The translations under genes and the position numbers were made by a program. Below the pieces are notes generated by a model. It was given only the letters and a program-made list of their open reading frames with translations, was not told where the DNA came from and ran no database searches. This document shows positions 31,092 to 43,324 of a DNA stretch of 64,000 nt, one piece after another. Within the stretch, counting starts at the first letter, position 1. The number at the start of each line of letters is the position of its first letter. This stretch comes from Curvularia sp. ZM96 (taxonomy: Eukaryota; Ascomycota; Dothideomycetes; Pleosporales; Pleosporaceae): NCBI GenBank assembly GCA_022457065.1, contig JAJGBQ010000006.1, forward strand, positions 930,001 through 994,000, in the 5' to 3' direction.

Positions 31092-33308
31092 ATGGCTGAT
31101 GTTGGACGCAAACGCGCCCAAGACGGCGATGGGGCTACAATTATGCGCAAGAAATTAAGGCCTACAGAGCTTCCGATTCCGCAGTCTAAGCGATCGGGAA
31201 TCGAAGACTTGCTTCACACGTTTCGAAAGAAGGGCGCATACGACGACATACGAAGAAGTTCCATGCAGCCACTGGTATCAGGCGTGGGTTACAATCTTGC
31301 ATTCAACAAGCTAAACTAGAGGCTAACAATTGGGTTCCAGCCTGCCAAAGATGAACTCCAAGCTGCCCTCAGGGAGCTTGTGGACCGTGAGATTGACCGC
31401 AACCCGTCGCTGTTGTCCAAGGACCCGCGTATGGCAACGACTCTCATCGAAGGCGCTGGCGAACGCAGTGATGTCTACGCAAACATCATGGGCACTGTCA
31501 ACACTTTGTTGGACAGCTTAATGGAAGAACAGGGGTTGCCGAAATTGCGCGAATACCGTATTCAACAAATTGGCGCCGAGGCGGCTGCCGAAGAAGAGAA
31601 GCGAGGCAGCAAAACCGAGGAGGAATGGGCGCAAGAGGCCGAAGCTCGACGGCAAAAGCGGGAGGCTAAAAGGGAGAAGGAGCTGGAAGAAGAGCGCGAG
31701 AGAGAGCGTGAAGAGAGGGCCAAGAAAGAGGAGCGCAGGCGGCGCGAGAAAGAAGAAGCGGAGGCCCGGGAGAAGGCTCGACAAGAAGAAAAGGAGCGGA
31801 GACGTAAGGAGCGCGAAGAGCGAGAGAGGGAAGATGAAGAGCGTCGACGAAAGGACCGAGAGAGAATCGAGAAGGAGAGAGAAGAGGAGCGTCAGCGCTT
31901 GAAGAAGGAGAGAGAAGAGCATGAAAAGAGCCGAGAAGCTCGCCTCAAGAAGATTCGTGAAGAGGATGCCGAGCGAGAACGCCGCATACAAGAGGAGCTC
32001 GACCGGGATCGCGGACGTTATCGCAGTAGCCGTGGACGCAGCAGAACTCCCGATCGTGACAGAGACCGCCGAGGACGCGACCGAAGTAGGCGAAGAAGTA
32101 GATCGAGATCAAGATCAAGATCGCGCGACCGCCGCACATCTATTAAGCCTGAGGACATCAAAGTGGATGACGACCTGGCACTTCAGCTTCTACTGCAGGA
32201 GAGCGAGCAGATGAAGAAATCACGCCAGCGGCCCGCACTTGAACGCTCAGAATCACTCGAACCCCCAATGCGCAAAGCACAGCCACCCAAGTCACTTGTA
32301 CCGCGAGATCCAGCGGCTGTTCGGCTGGCGAAGCTCGACGGAAAATCGGCTTCGCCCGCATACCGGTCACCTAGCAAAGATGTCAGATCGCCTGTCCCAG
32401 AAACGCCTACAAAAGACGAAGATACGCTCATGGTAGACGCCGACGCAAAGCCCCGATGGGACAAGCGGCCAGAATTACCATCAAAGCTCGATAAATCACG
32501 CGGACGTTCTAGATCACGTAGTGTGGCGCGCAGCACCAGGAGGCGGAGCAGAAGTCGCTCACTTTCACGTGGAAGCCGTTACGACCGGCGTTCCTCGCGT
32601 TACGAAGACGACCGGAGGTCTCGACGGGAAGATGAGCGGCATTCATACAGGCCCTCACACGACGGCCGAAGACGCGATCGTGACGACCGTGATGATAGAC
32701 GCTCACGCCGCGGCAGCAGAAGCCGTTCACGAGAGACACTCGGGAGCCGCCGCAAATCTCGCTATGAGACACGCAGCCCTTCACCAGCTCGAGAAGAGCG
32801 ACGTCGAGACCGTACCCGCTCTCGTTCCCGAAGCCGACGTGATCGGGACCGTGACCGTGACCGTGATCGGTCTCCCGTTCGCCGCCGCCACCGTTCTCGC
32901 TCTAGGAGTCCCGATAACATTGATCGCTATGTACCTGGTGGAGGAGCAGCAGCCGCTGCTAGTACCAGCACCCGAAAGCGTGAAGATAGTCGGGACCGCA
33001 AGCGGGACGACAGCAGGTCTCGTAGGCGTGATGACAGCCGCGATCGTCCACGCAGCTACAGGTCCCGAGACTACGATCGCTGGGATGGTGGAAGAGAACG
33101 GGGCAGCAGACGTCAAGAATCCGACTGCTACCAACCTGGCGGTAACAGTGCAGATGCAGACGAAAAAGAGAGAGACCGTGACCGGAAGCCCAGAGATCGC
33201 AGTAGGGAGCGAAGTCGTGACAGGAGCCGTGACAGGAGCCGTGATAGAGATAGGCGAAGGCGGGCAAGGAGCCGCACAAGAAGCCGCAGCCGAGACCGTC
33301 GGCGTTGA
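31092..33308 (+). CDS. COMPASS SHG1/BOD1-domain protein with long RS-rich tail
   Basis: Exons 31092-31274 and 31341-33308 (66-nt intron) encode 716 residues. The SHG1/BOD1 domain occupies roughly residues 30-130 (SGIEDLLHTFRKKGAYDDI, LRELVDREIDRNPSLL, ANIMGTVNTLLDSLMEEQ). Shg1 is a subunit of the Set1/COMPASS H3K4 methyltransferase. A charged Glu/Arg coiled coil (about 150-290) follows, then an Arg/Ser dipeptide-rich tail (SRSRSRSRDRR, DRSRDRSRDRD) to the end, as in SR splicing factors. Yeast Shg1 is far smaller; the tail adds likely nuclear-speckle or RNA-processing links (inference). Long open frames on other strands and frames here are by-products of the repetitive codons. Confidence 0.85.
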
Positions 33309-33858
33309 TGCTTGTGATTGAATGAGGGGTGATTGACAGATGGATTTCTTCAAGTACATGTATTATTAATTGTAGTGCCCACGGGTTTGACAGGACTGCC
33401 TTTGTCCAAGAGCTGGCTATGCGCTCCTTAATGGTAGACGGAATCCTGTGTACACGCTTCCCATGCAATTGAACACCAATGCCGTTGCCAACGAATTCCT
33501 CCTTGAGTGCATCACAAGTACACTGGCGACACGTCGTTGGCCAGGACAGATGGGCTGACGTCGGCACCATCAAAAGCAGGGCCACGGGTCCTGCGTGCCA
33601 AGACGGGCTAGGCGAGGAATCCCTGCTCAGCCGTGCAGTGGTGCGCAGGCGTCGGGAAGGCTTGGTCACGTATCTTCTCACCTTGCGCGTGCGACGCCCT
33701 TGGTATTGGCTGCCTAGGTTCTTCCCTTCTTCCCACTTCCTTCGCTTTGTTGTCGGCCGCCCTGACCATTACACTCCTTCGCCTCTGCCCCAGCCCGCTA
33801 CCGACACCCGTTTCTTCTGCATACACATACTGTACTTTCAACTACCGCCGTTGTAATT
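33309..33858. other. Intergenic, 550 nt
   Basis: 3' region of the SHG1 gene and DOT1 promoter with pyrimidine-rich stretches before the DOT1 ATG. No gene. Confidence 0.4.
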
Positions 33859-35451
33859 ATGTTCGCCCCGGGAAAACCCAAGATCAAGACGAAAACGGTC
33901 CTCGTGAAGAAGACTCCCGCCCCCACAAACCCCTCACCATCGCCACGCCCAGTCCCGTCACGGCCAGGCAATCCCTCGCGCAGTCACAGTGCATCCGGTC
34001 CGCCATCCAATCGATACCAGTCGACTGCCCGCTCGCAAACAACCTCTCGGGAACGTACATCCAAGTCGGTATCCGTGTCGCGTGTCGACACTCGCAAACG
34101 CAGGGGCACCGATACGCCGCAGTGGGCAAGCAGCGATGAGTCAAGCGACGAGTACGACAGTGACCGCCTCGGCGTCAAGCGGCGGAGAACGCGGCCCGCC
34201 AGCAGCAGCATCGAGCCCATGAGTCTGAACCGCGCCCTCGAACCGGACCTGAACAGGCGTGTACGGATACAGGAGGCGGAAAAGAAGGAAACAGCAGAGG
34301 CCGATGGGTCATCGAATGGTACAACCGACCAAGTTATGAAGCAGGCCCAGGAGAATGCGGCTTTCAGAAAGAAAAAGGCGGCCTCGGGAAAGACATGCCT
34401 GAAACATGGCATCGAGATGACCAAGGACGACGTAGCCAAAGCCTACAAATCTGCCTTTTCCGGAAGCGAGAAGAAGCTTGTTGTCGAGCTACAATATCCC
34501 AGTCCCTCACGTCCGGAGAAGTTCGAGGCCGTAGCCCGAAAAGAGGTGGATGAAGAATACAGCCCGCTAGAGGACATCTACTTCAGTATTGAGGAAATTA
34601 TACAACACTACCTTCCACAGGACCTTTCCGCAGAATTGTCGTCGGACGCAGAGGGCACGGTCCGGCTCCTCAAACGTGCCGTAACGAAAGACGATCCGGA
34701 GCTTTTCCAACAGGAACTCTCCAAGTTCAACCAGTTGATTAGGGACCGGTATAGCGACGGCACCATACCCCGAATCCTGGATGACATGCACGCCATCCCT
34801 CTTAGTCTAGTCAAACGCATCACTGCACAAAGCTACAACCGCATCGTCTCCCCACACGCACACCGCCTACGCAAGGTCGCCGGCAAGGAAACCACGTACG
34901 GCGAGCTCCTCACGCCCTTTGTACACAAGATATTCGCCCAAACCGGCCTCAACTCCTCCCACATCTTTGTCGATCTCGGCTCCGGCGTCGGCAACGTAGT
35001 CTTGCAATCTGCACTGCAAACTGGCGCGGAGAGCTGGGGCATTGAGAAGATGAAACTCGCCGCCTCTCTCGGCTCTGAACAAGCCGCCGAACTCAAAGCG
35101 CGCTCGAAACTCTGGAACATTGCCCTCGGCCGCATTGAGCTCATCGAAGGCGACTTCCTCGACAGCCCGGAAATCGATAACGTCCTGCGCAAAGCCGATG
35201 TTGTCCTCGTCAACAACAAGGTCTTTGGCGAGACTCTCAACAACCTGCTCCTGCAAAAGTTCCTCGACCTCAAGCATGGCTGTAAGGTTGTGAGTCTCGA
35301 GAGCTTTGGCGGCGGCGCGGCCAAGCAGGGTGTACGGAACGAACAGAGTATTGCGGGATTGTTTGACGAAGAGCGGTATGAGTCTGGTACAAACAGTGTT
35401 AGTTGGGCAGGTGAGAGCGTAGAGTATTTTATTGCGACTAAGGCGCGTTGA
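33859..35451 (+). CDS. DOT1: Histone H3 lysine-79 methyltransferase DOT1
   Basis: An intronless 530-residue protein. The N-terminal 180 residues are basic and Ser/Pro-rich (chromatin/nucleosome binding). The DOT1 catalytic fold fills the C-terminal half: the D1 region TYGELLTPFVHKIFAQ, motif I HIFVDLGSGVGNVVLQSAL, GIEKMKLAASLG, the substrate-pocket VVLVNNKVF and KVVSLESFGG. It transfers methyl groups from SAM to H3K79, supporting silencing and checkpoint control. It follows the COMPASS-related SHG1 gene on the same strand with its own promoter, placing two chromatin methylation genes side by side. Confidence 0.95.
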   Translation: MFAPGKPKIKTKTVLVKKTPAPTNPSPSPRPVPSRPGNPSRSHSASGPPSNRYQSTARSQTTSRERTSKSVSVSRVDTRKRRGTDTPQWASSDESSDEYDSDRLGVKRRRTRPASSSIEPMSLNRALEPDLNRRVRIQEAEKKETAEADGSSNGTTDQVMKQAQENAAFRKKKAASGKTCLKHGIEMTKDDVAKAYKSAFSGSEKKLVVELQYPSPSRPEKFEAVARKEVDEEYSPLEDIYFSIEEIIQHYLPQDLSAELSSDAEGTVRLLKRAVTKDDPELFQQELSKFNQLIRDRYSDGTIPRILDDMHAIPLSLVKRITAQSYNRIVSPHAHRLRKVAGKETTYGELLTPFVHKIFAQTGLNSSHIFVDLGSGVGNVVLQSALQTGAESWGIEKMKLAASLGSEQAAELKARSKLWNIALGRIELIEGDFLDSPEIDNVLRKADVVLVNNKVFGETLNNLLLQKFLDLKHGCKVVSLESFGGGAAKQGVRNEQSIAGLFDEERYESGTNSVSWAGESVEYFIATKAR

Positions 35452-36469
35452 AAGAAAAGAAACTTTGGTTCGTACCAACTTGTTTTCTTCTCTGTTTGGC
35501 TATTGCTTATCTCTCTTCTTTTGCTGTATTACAACTGAGCGTGGGGTGGGATGTCTTTTTTTCTGATTTCAAAAGGTACATCCATGTACATTGATATGTG
35601 TATGTGTATGTATCTTTATGTTCTAGGTAAGGAAGGGGTTGGTTGTCTGTCTACAGAACATGGAAAGCTGGGCTTTGCTGGTGGTTGGAATGGGGGGAAA
35701 CTTGGCATACCTAGTACTAGCATAGATTTGCGGCGTTTTGATTCGAAAATATCAATACCCCCTTTCTTGCTCAATCTTTGTCGTTCTGAAGCACTCTTTT
35801 CCCATGTGAAGGATGGGGAGATTTGGGTTTCATGTACTGTAGTGTATAATTGTAGCTATCGAGGACTGATCTTACTTGCACACAGGCAACCATACAGATG
35901 TTAATGCAGATAAGTATATGTATTCACAGCCCTGTCCACATTCTGGCGACATGCCACTCTCACTCCATCTCGAAGGCAAAGAACCTGCTGCCCTAAACTG
36001 CACTCTATATACCCTATGCAACTCCCGAAGAAGAAAGCCTCCTAACTCCTTGCATTAGACTTTTCACTTCCCTTCGTCTCATACTGTCTCCGAAACTAAG
36101 ACCATACTTGTAATCTGCTTGATTGTATATAAAAAAAGTAGATCACCAGTCTCCTCCCGCCCAACCATCTGAAATAATCGCCAATGCACTATAAAAAAGA
36201 ATGTCGTACGCGTATTAACGTATATGTACGGGGGGTATCAAAGGAACGTGAATATTTTGGAATAGGAAATTACCGGAGAATAAGGAGATGGAGGGAGAAA
36301 AGGCGCCAAAGGAATTCGTGTTTCGCGTTATATACGGATCGATCAAGGAGAGGAGAGAAGAAGAAGAGAATCCATGGAAAGTTGATCATCCATCGGCGTA
36401 GAGGCCGAAGCATTGGTGGTGATAACAGACACATTCCTTTTTTCTCCTCTTATCTCCTTCCACTTTCAT
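35452..36469. other. Intergenic between convergent genes, about 1.0 kb
   Basis: 3' regions of DOT1 and the wall-protein gene. The part 36270-36400 is strikingly purine-rich on the plus strand. No gene seen. Confidence 0.4.
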
Positions 36470-37585
36470 CTAAAAGAAAAAAGCCATGGCACCAAGACCA
36501 ACAGCTGCATACTGTGCAGCATTCTTGACGGCAGCTCCCGTCTGCAGCGAAGGCTTGTTGTCGCCGGGAGCATTGTCCTTGTTGGTGGCTGTAGCTTGTA
36601 CTGGGTCCACAAACGCGTACGTAGTCATGGTGCTCTGGCGACCTGCTGCATCAGTGGTAGTAATAAGCTTGATGCTGCTGACAAGACCGCCGCCGGGCGT
36701 GTATGTAGTCAAGATGACAGAGCCGCGAGCATCGGTCTTGGTTTGAACCTGGCCGGCTGTTGGCGCATACTCTACAGCTGAGGTGGTGACGGTGGTGCGG
36801 CCTGCCTGGTCGGTTGTTGTCTTGACGACGGCGGGTCGGTTCTCGGTTTCTGTTACCGTGCTGCCTTGCTGGTTGGTGCGGACGACGGTCACTGCGACGG
36901 AAGCAGTGACCTGGCTAAGGACTTCGGTGGTTTGCACAATAGTCTTTCCGTCTTGGGTCACAGTGGCTTCCACAGAGATAACGGCAGGTCGCTGTTCGGT
37001 TGTAGTTTGAACCGCGGTCTGTGTTTCTTTCTGGGTCTGGGTCTGGGTCTGTGTTTGCTCCTGCGTCTGGGTTTGGGTCTGGATCTGAGTTTGGGTTTGA
37101 GTCTGAGTCTGCACCACGGTATCCGGGGGCGGCGCACTCGATTGCGGTGGTGGAGGAGCAGCAGAACTGGTCTCAGGAGGCGGCGATGAGTTCTGGCTTG
37201 TTGGTGGCGGCGTAGAGTTTGGACTCGACTCAGATGCATTGAGGTTTGCATCGGTGGCACTGTTGGTGCCGTTTGAAGGCGTCTGCCTCCTCCGCAAGTC
37301 ATTGACAGCCTCGACGATCAGCTTGGTAGCAAGCGCTGGGTTTTTGCTGTGGATATTCTCGACTCCCCGGTGGTGTGACTCGAATACGCCATTCTTGAAG
37401 TCTTTCAGACCGCTCAAGGCTGCGTGCAGAGACTCTTCTGGTAGCGCATTCAACAGGTCCTGGAAGGCTTCTTGCGCGCTTGCGTAAATGGTCTTTGGAG
37501 CGTCGGCGACGTCCTTGGGTCCGGCAGCCCCAGCGGCAGTGAACAAAGGCAGCGCCAGAAGGGCTACATGGTAGAAGGAACGCAT
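36470..37585 (-). CDS. QT-repeat, Ser/Thr/Pro-rich GPI-type cell-wall protein
   Basis: An intronless 371-residue secreted protein. The signal peptide is about residues 1-20 (MRSFYHVALLALPLFTAAGA). Residues 30-100 form a helical domain ending in the dibasic RRR, a possible Kex2 site. Residues 105-155 are Ser/Pro/Asn-rich, 159-190 are a Gln-Thr repeat tract, and 190-335 are Thr/Val beta-rich repeats with motifs like VQTTEVLSQVTASVAVTVV. The end AAQYAAVGLGAMAFFF is a typical GPI-attachment tail. A structural or adhesive wall role is inferred. No homologous enzyme is recognised. Confidence 0.82.
   Translation of the reverse strand: MRSFYHVALLALPLFTAAGAAGPKDVADAPKTIYASAQEAFQDLLNALPEESLHAALSGLKDFKNGVFESHHRGVENIHSKNPALATKLIVEAVNDLRRRQTPSNGTNSATDANLNASESSPNSTPPPTSQNSSPPPETSSAAPPPPQSSAPPPDTVVQTQTQTQTQIQTQTQTQEQTQTQTQTQKETQTAVQTTTEQRPAVISVEATVTQDGKTIVQTTEVLSQVTASVAVTVVRTNQQGSTVTETENRPAVVKTTTDQAGRTTVTTSAVEYAPTAGQVQTKTDARGSVILTTYTPGGGLVSSIKLITTTDAAGRQSTMTTYAFVDPVQATATNKDNAPGDNKPSLQTGAAVKNAAQYAAVGLGAMAFFF
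37016..37111 (-). repeat. In-frame Gln-Thr dipeptide repeat tract
   Basis: About 96 bp of CAGAC(C/T)-type hexanucleotide repeats coding for alternating Gln-Thr with a few Ile, Glu and Lys interruptions. It keeps frame in hexanucleotide steps and is a likely length-variable locus. Confidence 0.8.
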
Positions 37586-40100
37586 CGCTTTGGTTGTGAA
37601 GTCGACAAATCAATCGGTCAAACGAAGCGAAGGTAAACCGTGCCTTTAAAGAAAGGAATCGGAGACTGTGCACGGCGTGTCAGCAGAGCGCCATGCGGTT
37701 GTCATGGCCGGACGCCGTATAAAAAAGAAGAGACGGGGTGATAAGGTTGTAGTCGCCATGTAGGCGAAGGTAAGGTACGCGCTTACACAAAGTGGAGTGG
37801 CTCACCGCGTGGCTAGGTTACCAGTATTACCTGACGCCACAACCCGACAGAAGACTATTTTCCTTTTCCTTTCGTTCCTCCTTTTTCAATTCTCCGGCGC
37901 GCGCGCTGAGGTTCGCTTTTATTTTTCCTTGTCGAAAGCAATGCAGCAAGCAAGGCGGACAGATGTATCGTCGAGCTGGGGGAGGCAAAGCGCACAGCTA
38001 TGTTGAGGTCGGTATCGGGCCGACAGGCAGCGAGTGTAGGCAGATGGGAAAGTCGGTAAGACGGGATAATTAATTAGATTTCGTGCAGCGAGTGGCAGCA
38101 GGCGAAAGGGAAAAGGGCGGGCAGATCCCGCCCTTAAGGCAGAAGGTGGTGGTGGCAGCTAGAGGGCCTGCCTGATACAGCAAGCAACACGACATGGCCA
38201 CTGATGGGACAGAAACACGAGCGTGCCAGACCCGCTTGCGTTTCGCCTCCCAATATGGCACTAGAGCAGACCGAAGCCGACTATTCCGCGTGCATCTTGT
38301 TAGTATTCCCACCTGCAGCTCATGGTTCCCGGGCTGCCCGTGCTTTCATTGGCTTTGCCCACGCCTTTTCTGTACGTGCTTTTAGGCATGAATTCTCCGT
38401 CGCAGCAAACACCCATGCCCGAGGCGCAAAAGCAGGTATCACAACGGGCGTGAAACAGGTTGTCGCCTAGTCACGACTTGGTGAGGGGGGTATATGCGAC
38501 AGCACAATAACAAGCGGCCGCGGCAATGTGTCCCTGCTCGGTCCATGAAACCGTGCTCTCTTCCCACTGCCGAGTCCGATAAGCTTGACGTATTTGAACT
38601 CCACACAGCCACCGCATTACCCGTCCGCTGGCCTGTAGCTTTTTCTCTCCCGTCGTATTGCTCGCTAGCTTTCTCTTCACACAGATGCTTCCACGAGCCG
38701 GGCCTATCGGCTACCCTCGCCCGCCTTCGTTCCAGCCCTCACATGACCTCATCCAATCACCGCTACCGTATCCGCTTCTAAAAATATACCTATCCGTTGT
38801 CGCTGGCTTCAAACATCCACCACCGTCTGACATGCCATGCAGCTGCTCAAAGAGACTTTAACTAGTACGGCACAATCATGACCAACGATGCGAAACCCCA
38901 CCACTCAGGCCTCCCTGTCTTCCCTTTTCTCTGCCGCCACCACTGTTCCTTCACCAATGCCATGATACCTGGCGTTTGAAAATCATGCCCAAGTCAGGTT
39001 GGATTGGTTCAGTCAGCGTTCAGAACCAACACCCCTCTTCCCCCTTTATCACTTCGCCACCACAAGACGCTATCACCATGGTACATCTAGATCCACGCCG
39101 CTGGCCTTTGTCGGAGAGACGTAGGCTGCTACGCGCCGACTGACCGATGGATGGAAATCTGGCACAGCCACAGCCACGACTGCAGCAGGAAGCGAGATAT
39201 CTCGCCATGTGCCCCCCATGCATCTACCTATGACAAACGTATCTACAGCCGCGTGCTTCTGCCTCACCTGCATACCACATATGCTTCAGTTAAACAATCA
39301 CTCCACCCTATGTGAATATTCCTTCCTTCATGTATTCTCAAAAACTTGAAGCTCTATATATCCCCTTCCTTCCAACCCTTACATTTTAGACCATGAAAAA
39401 AAAACAATTCATCTGTCGTAAACCCACTCTTGCAAGCGAATGGGCGTGCATGCATATATTCAGCCTCAGTCCACCTCAGTACACTAACATATGTTGAACA
39501 AAAAACCCACCAAAGCAAAATTAGCCCCTGATAGGCGGGGCGGGTCTCTAATAACTCATTCTCGTATATCATCATATCACATTACATCACATTAAATACA
39601 TACAATATATTCTTCGATCCCTTGCGAACCGCAAAAAAAATTATATCAGATCCCTATTAAGATTCCCCAACTTTCACACATTATCCTCAACCTTTTCAAC
39701 TATACCTCACCTCGCCTTCCTCACCACCTAGACCACCAACTCAAAGAAGGCTAAGAAAACACTACATTAATCTGATTTAAAAAGAGACCCAAGATCCCAT
39801 CTTATCCTTCTTTTCCCTTGCACACACAGATTCGTGACCTTTTACCACACATGATACCCTCGTACAACAAAAACGCGAGATGAAACAAGAGTCTCCTAAG
39901 AAAAGACTTCTATCTCGTACATACACACATGATTCAGCCCCAAGTACACACATAACACGCACACGGGGGCATCGTCAGATAGAAAGAAGGAATAATAAAA
40001 AAACACGCGCCTCATATGCCTATTCCATTCACAAACCAAACCCATCACACTGAATCCAGCCCGACAAACTCTCCCCTTTTCCCTTCTCTGACCCTTACCC
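37586..40100. other. Intergenic, about 2.5 kb
   Basis: Upstream region of the wall-protein gene (to about 39 kb) and AT-rich 3' region of the RhoGAP gene (39.3-40.1 kb). Several short frames on both strands show no domain or start context. No gene called. Confidence 0.4.
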
Positions 40101-43100
40101 CTATGAAGCAGGTGGAGGCGCATCATCATCCTTCCCAGGTGCAGCCTCGCCCGAGGAGCTTGCACCCTTGTTCATCGTCTGTGGCGTAATAGTAACTGTA
40201 GAATTAGATGACGCATGCATAGGTCCCGATGGTATCGACATGGGCTGTGGCTCAGACTGTGTCGTCATCGAGGCTGATTCAGGGGCAGCAGCAGGACTGG
40301 CACTAGAACCCGGAACACGAGCTTCTGGATTGCTGCCATCTGCTGCATTTACCACCGATGACGCAGCGTCTCCGAGGGATTGAGGCGCCGCTTTCGGTGC
40401 CACAGGCGACAGCGGACTTCTGTCCGGAGAACGCGCTATAGAAATGGGTTCTGTTAGGGCGGCAGGGAGGTTTGTCCGCAGCGCCATGGAGCTGGTTCGT
40501 CGTTTAGGGCTCGAGTTACTAGCTGGCGCCGTTGGCGGCGGACTTGGCCCAGTTGGTGTGACATCACTCGACTTGTCCGCTTTGTGCTGCGTTTCATCCG
40601 TAGCGTGGGCCATGTCCGTCGGCCTGCCACGAACCGCAAGGGTCTCGGTCGCTTGGGCGAGGTTCTGTGGTAGAGGTCCGATGCTAGAGCGTGCAGGCGG
40701 GCTCTTGGCCCTTTCTCTTTTCTCTGCGCGTTCTCGGTGATCCTGCACGCGTTTATGGAACCAATCAAAAGCACCCTTCTTCTCCGCCTTGTCATGGTCT
40801 GGTGGACTACCGAATACCATTGACCCTTCTGAGCCTTGGACTGGTTCATACTGACCGCTTCGTCGCCCAGTGCCTGTCCATCCAGAACTGCTAGCAAAAG
40901 AACTCATGCTCTTGTCAGCACCAGCCACGGACCCGCGCAAATCAGTCTGACTTGCTGTCGGCGTCGCCTTGCTCTCCCCACGTCGGTGGCCTTTCCAAAA
41001 GCTGCGCTTCTCTTCTTTGTGCGCGTCTTCCGCCAGCTCCGTTTCCGAGTACTCTGTTGCGGTCGAATGGGATCGGAAAGACGCAGAAGGCGACATGCTA
41101 GGCTTGAGTGTGTTTCCCGAAGCCTTTGACGAATTGGTGTCGTGGAGCGCTTCCTTTGAGCTGTTAGAGTGCGACTGGCCATGTGCAAACGGAGGCTGGG
41201 GAGGATGTAAGGGTGAGGGAGGACCTTGAGCTGTCTGAGATCCTCCAAAACCAGCCTCACTGCCACCAAGAGAATGGGTAGAACTGTGAGTACTCTGACT
41301 GATAGCGTTTGGCACTCTCTTCTTCTGAAGCTTGTTTGGCTTGCGACCATCTTTTGGCTCCTTGGAGTCACCAGTAGGAGATGCACCCACCTTGGAGAGG
41401 ATCTGGGTAAAGGTGCGCACAGCAGGCGTCATTTCGACTGCTGGGCCAGAATCGACAGGACCTTCGAGAAATTCCGAGCGCTCGCGTGTAGGCGTATGGT
41501 GGGGACTACGTTGGGGGCTACGTAGACCGTTGCTAGGCGTGGTAGACCGCGGGGGTAGGAGAGTTTGTGCAGTCTGTGCAGTGACATTTGGCGTGGTGGG
41601 CTGGCTAGGTGGGATTACACCAGGTGAAGCAAGTGGAAAGGCACCAGGTATGTCTTGGAGCGCAGGAGTAATCGCAGGTCCGCCCTGTTGGTTGGGTGCC
41701 ATCGATGGAGCAAGACTATTTTGTGCATGAGCAGCGTCAAATGGTTTTGGCATTTCAATCTTGTTTGGAGGAAGAGTCTGCGCCCGTTTAGGCGACACCA
41801 CTTCGGGTTCAGTAGACTGTGTTGCTGCAACATGTTCTGCAGTAGGCGCTGTACCCTGCTGCGCCTCTGGTTGATGCGGATGTTGCAGAGCGTCTTGTCT
41901 CGCAGGAGCGTGGGTTGTTGGAGTGTTTGTAGCTTCTGACGATCGAGGCGTGTTCTTTACCTCTTCCACGGTGGTTTGAGACTGTTTTGATGGCGGAAAA
42001 CGAGGGCTCCCTAGTGCCGGAGTGCGCTTCGAAGGCAGCGTGTTGCTTCGATGCACTCCTGAGGTAGTCGGTGAAGCGAACGATGGGCTGATTGGACTAG
42101 GTACAGCTCCCGAATGACGAGAGCGCTTCGAAGACGTTGACACGTTTCTTCGAACACCACCCTGCATACGGAGGCTCTCTGCGCCGGCACTAGACGTTGT
42201 CGAAGCCGAACGGCCAATACCGGTGCTGTTGCGGCCAGGAGTGGTAGGTGTTCTTGCCTGTGGGGTAGAGGGGCCGCTTTCAATGTGCTTGACTGTACCT
42301 TCATCGACAGCTGTGCCCTCCATACCAATCAAGAAGTGATCCTGGTTGTCAATGAGAAAGATCAGTACATCCTGGCTGAGACGGTAGTCCTGCGGTGACA
42401 TGTCATGCTGAGGGTGTGACAGGAGGCCCGGCTGGAAAATGGCAGCAAGATTCGACGTTGTCATCTTGTTGACATCGGCCTTGGCGGCAAAAACAGCAAG
42501 CAGATCCAGAATGTACAGCAACAACTGCCGGTTCAGCGACGGGAGAGCCTTGATCTGGTGCTGATATATGCGCACGGCGGCGTCTGGGTCGAAGCCTCCG
42601 ATGGACGGAGCCTGACCCTCACAAGGTCCCACGGCTTCTGCCTGGTGGCCCTTGAGGGGGTCGCGGAACGGGTCATAGTGCTGCAGGGGGATGATGGGCT
42701 CTGGCAAGTTGTTGAAGTAGCGGCGCAGAATGTTGGCAGCATCGTGGACAGTATAGCCGGACCAGTCGAGGCCCTTTCCATATCTTGGCGGGGTGTCAAA
42801 GGCCGTCTTGAGTTCCTTGATTCTCTTTTCGGAGCCGGCCAAGCGAAAGATGCCCTCAACGTCGGTTGCTGTGCGCGCGGTTAACAAGTGTTGGGGCCAG
42901 AAGTGACAATGTGGCTTGACTGACCCTTTTCCTTCAAGAAGACACCGCACTTTGCGACGACAATGGGGACGTAGCCGTAGATGTAGCTCTCGCCGTGCTC
43001 GTTGAAGAGGGAGATTGCGACATTGGCATAGGGGATGCTCTGTATGAGGGGGACGCCAAAGATACCGGGGAGGGCTTGATCTGTGTGAGCATGTGCGCGC

Positions 43101-43324
43101 GCGCACAGCAGTCAGTGATTGCGCGCCATGAAAACGAAGCGGGCGGAGCCGGTTGTAGTACCTTTGTCGTCTTCCTTCTTCGCGGGGCGCTTGCTGAACT
43201 GCCTCCACCACGAGGTCAAATCTCGCTTGGACGACGCGGGCTCGGGGGTTGCCAACGGGGCAGGCTGGGGCTCCCCATTGCGCACGCGCGGAGTCTGGGG
43301 ATGGGTGTGCGTGCCTGCGGGCAT
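40101..43324 (-). CDS. Rho GTPase-activating protein, Sac7-type
   Basis: Exons 43324-43162, 43080-42925 and 42868-40101 encode 1028 residues. The RhoGAP domain covers about residues 58-290: LPGIFGVPLIQSIPYANVAI, then YGYVPIVVAKCGVFLKEKAT, then DVEGIFRLAGSEKRI with the arginine finger R115, and later LNRQLLLYILDLLAVFAAKA and NKMTTSNLAAIFQPGLLSHP. This N-terminal segment is the Sac7/Bag7 signature; such proteins down-regulate Rho1 in wall-integrity signalling. The remaining 700 residues are disordered and Ser/Pro/Thr-rich, with many likely phosphosites. A longer frame continues upstream through both introns but is out of phase with the domain and is rejected. Confidence 0.88.

Noticed and set aside
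32521..33321. 266-codon frame overlapping the SHG1 gene, plus opposite-strand frames there
   Set aside because: By-products of the repetitive RS/RD codons of the real frame; the translations are low-complexity.
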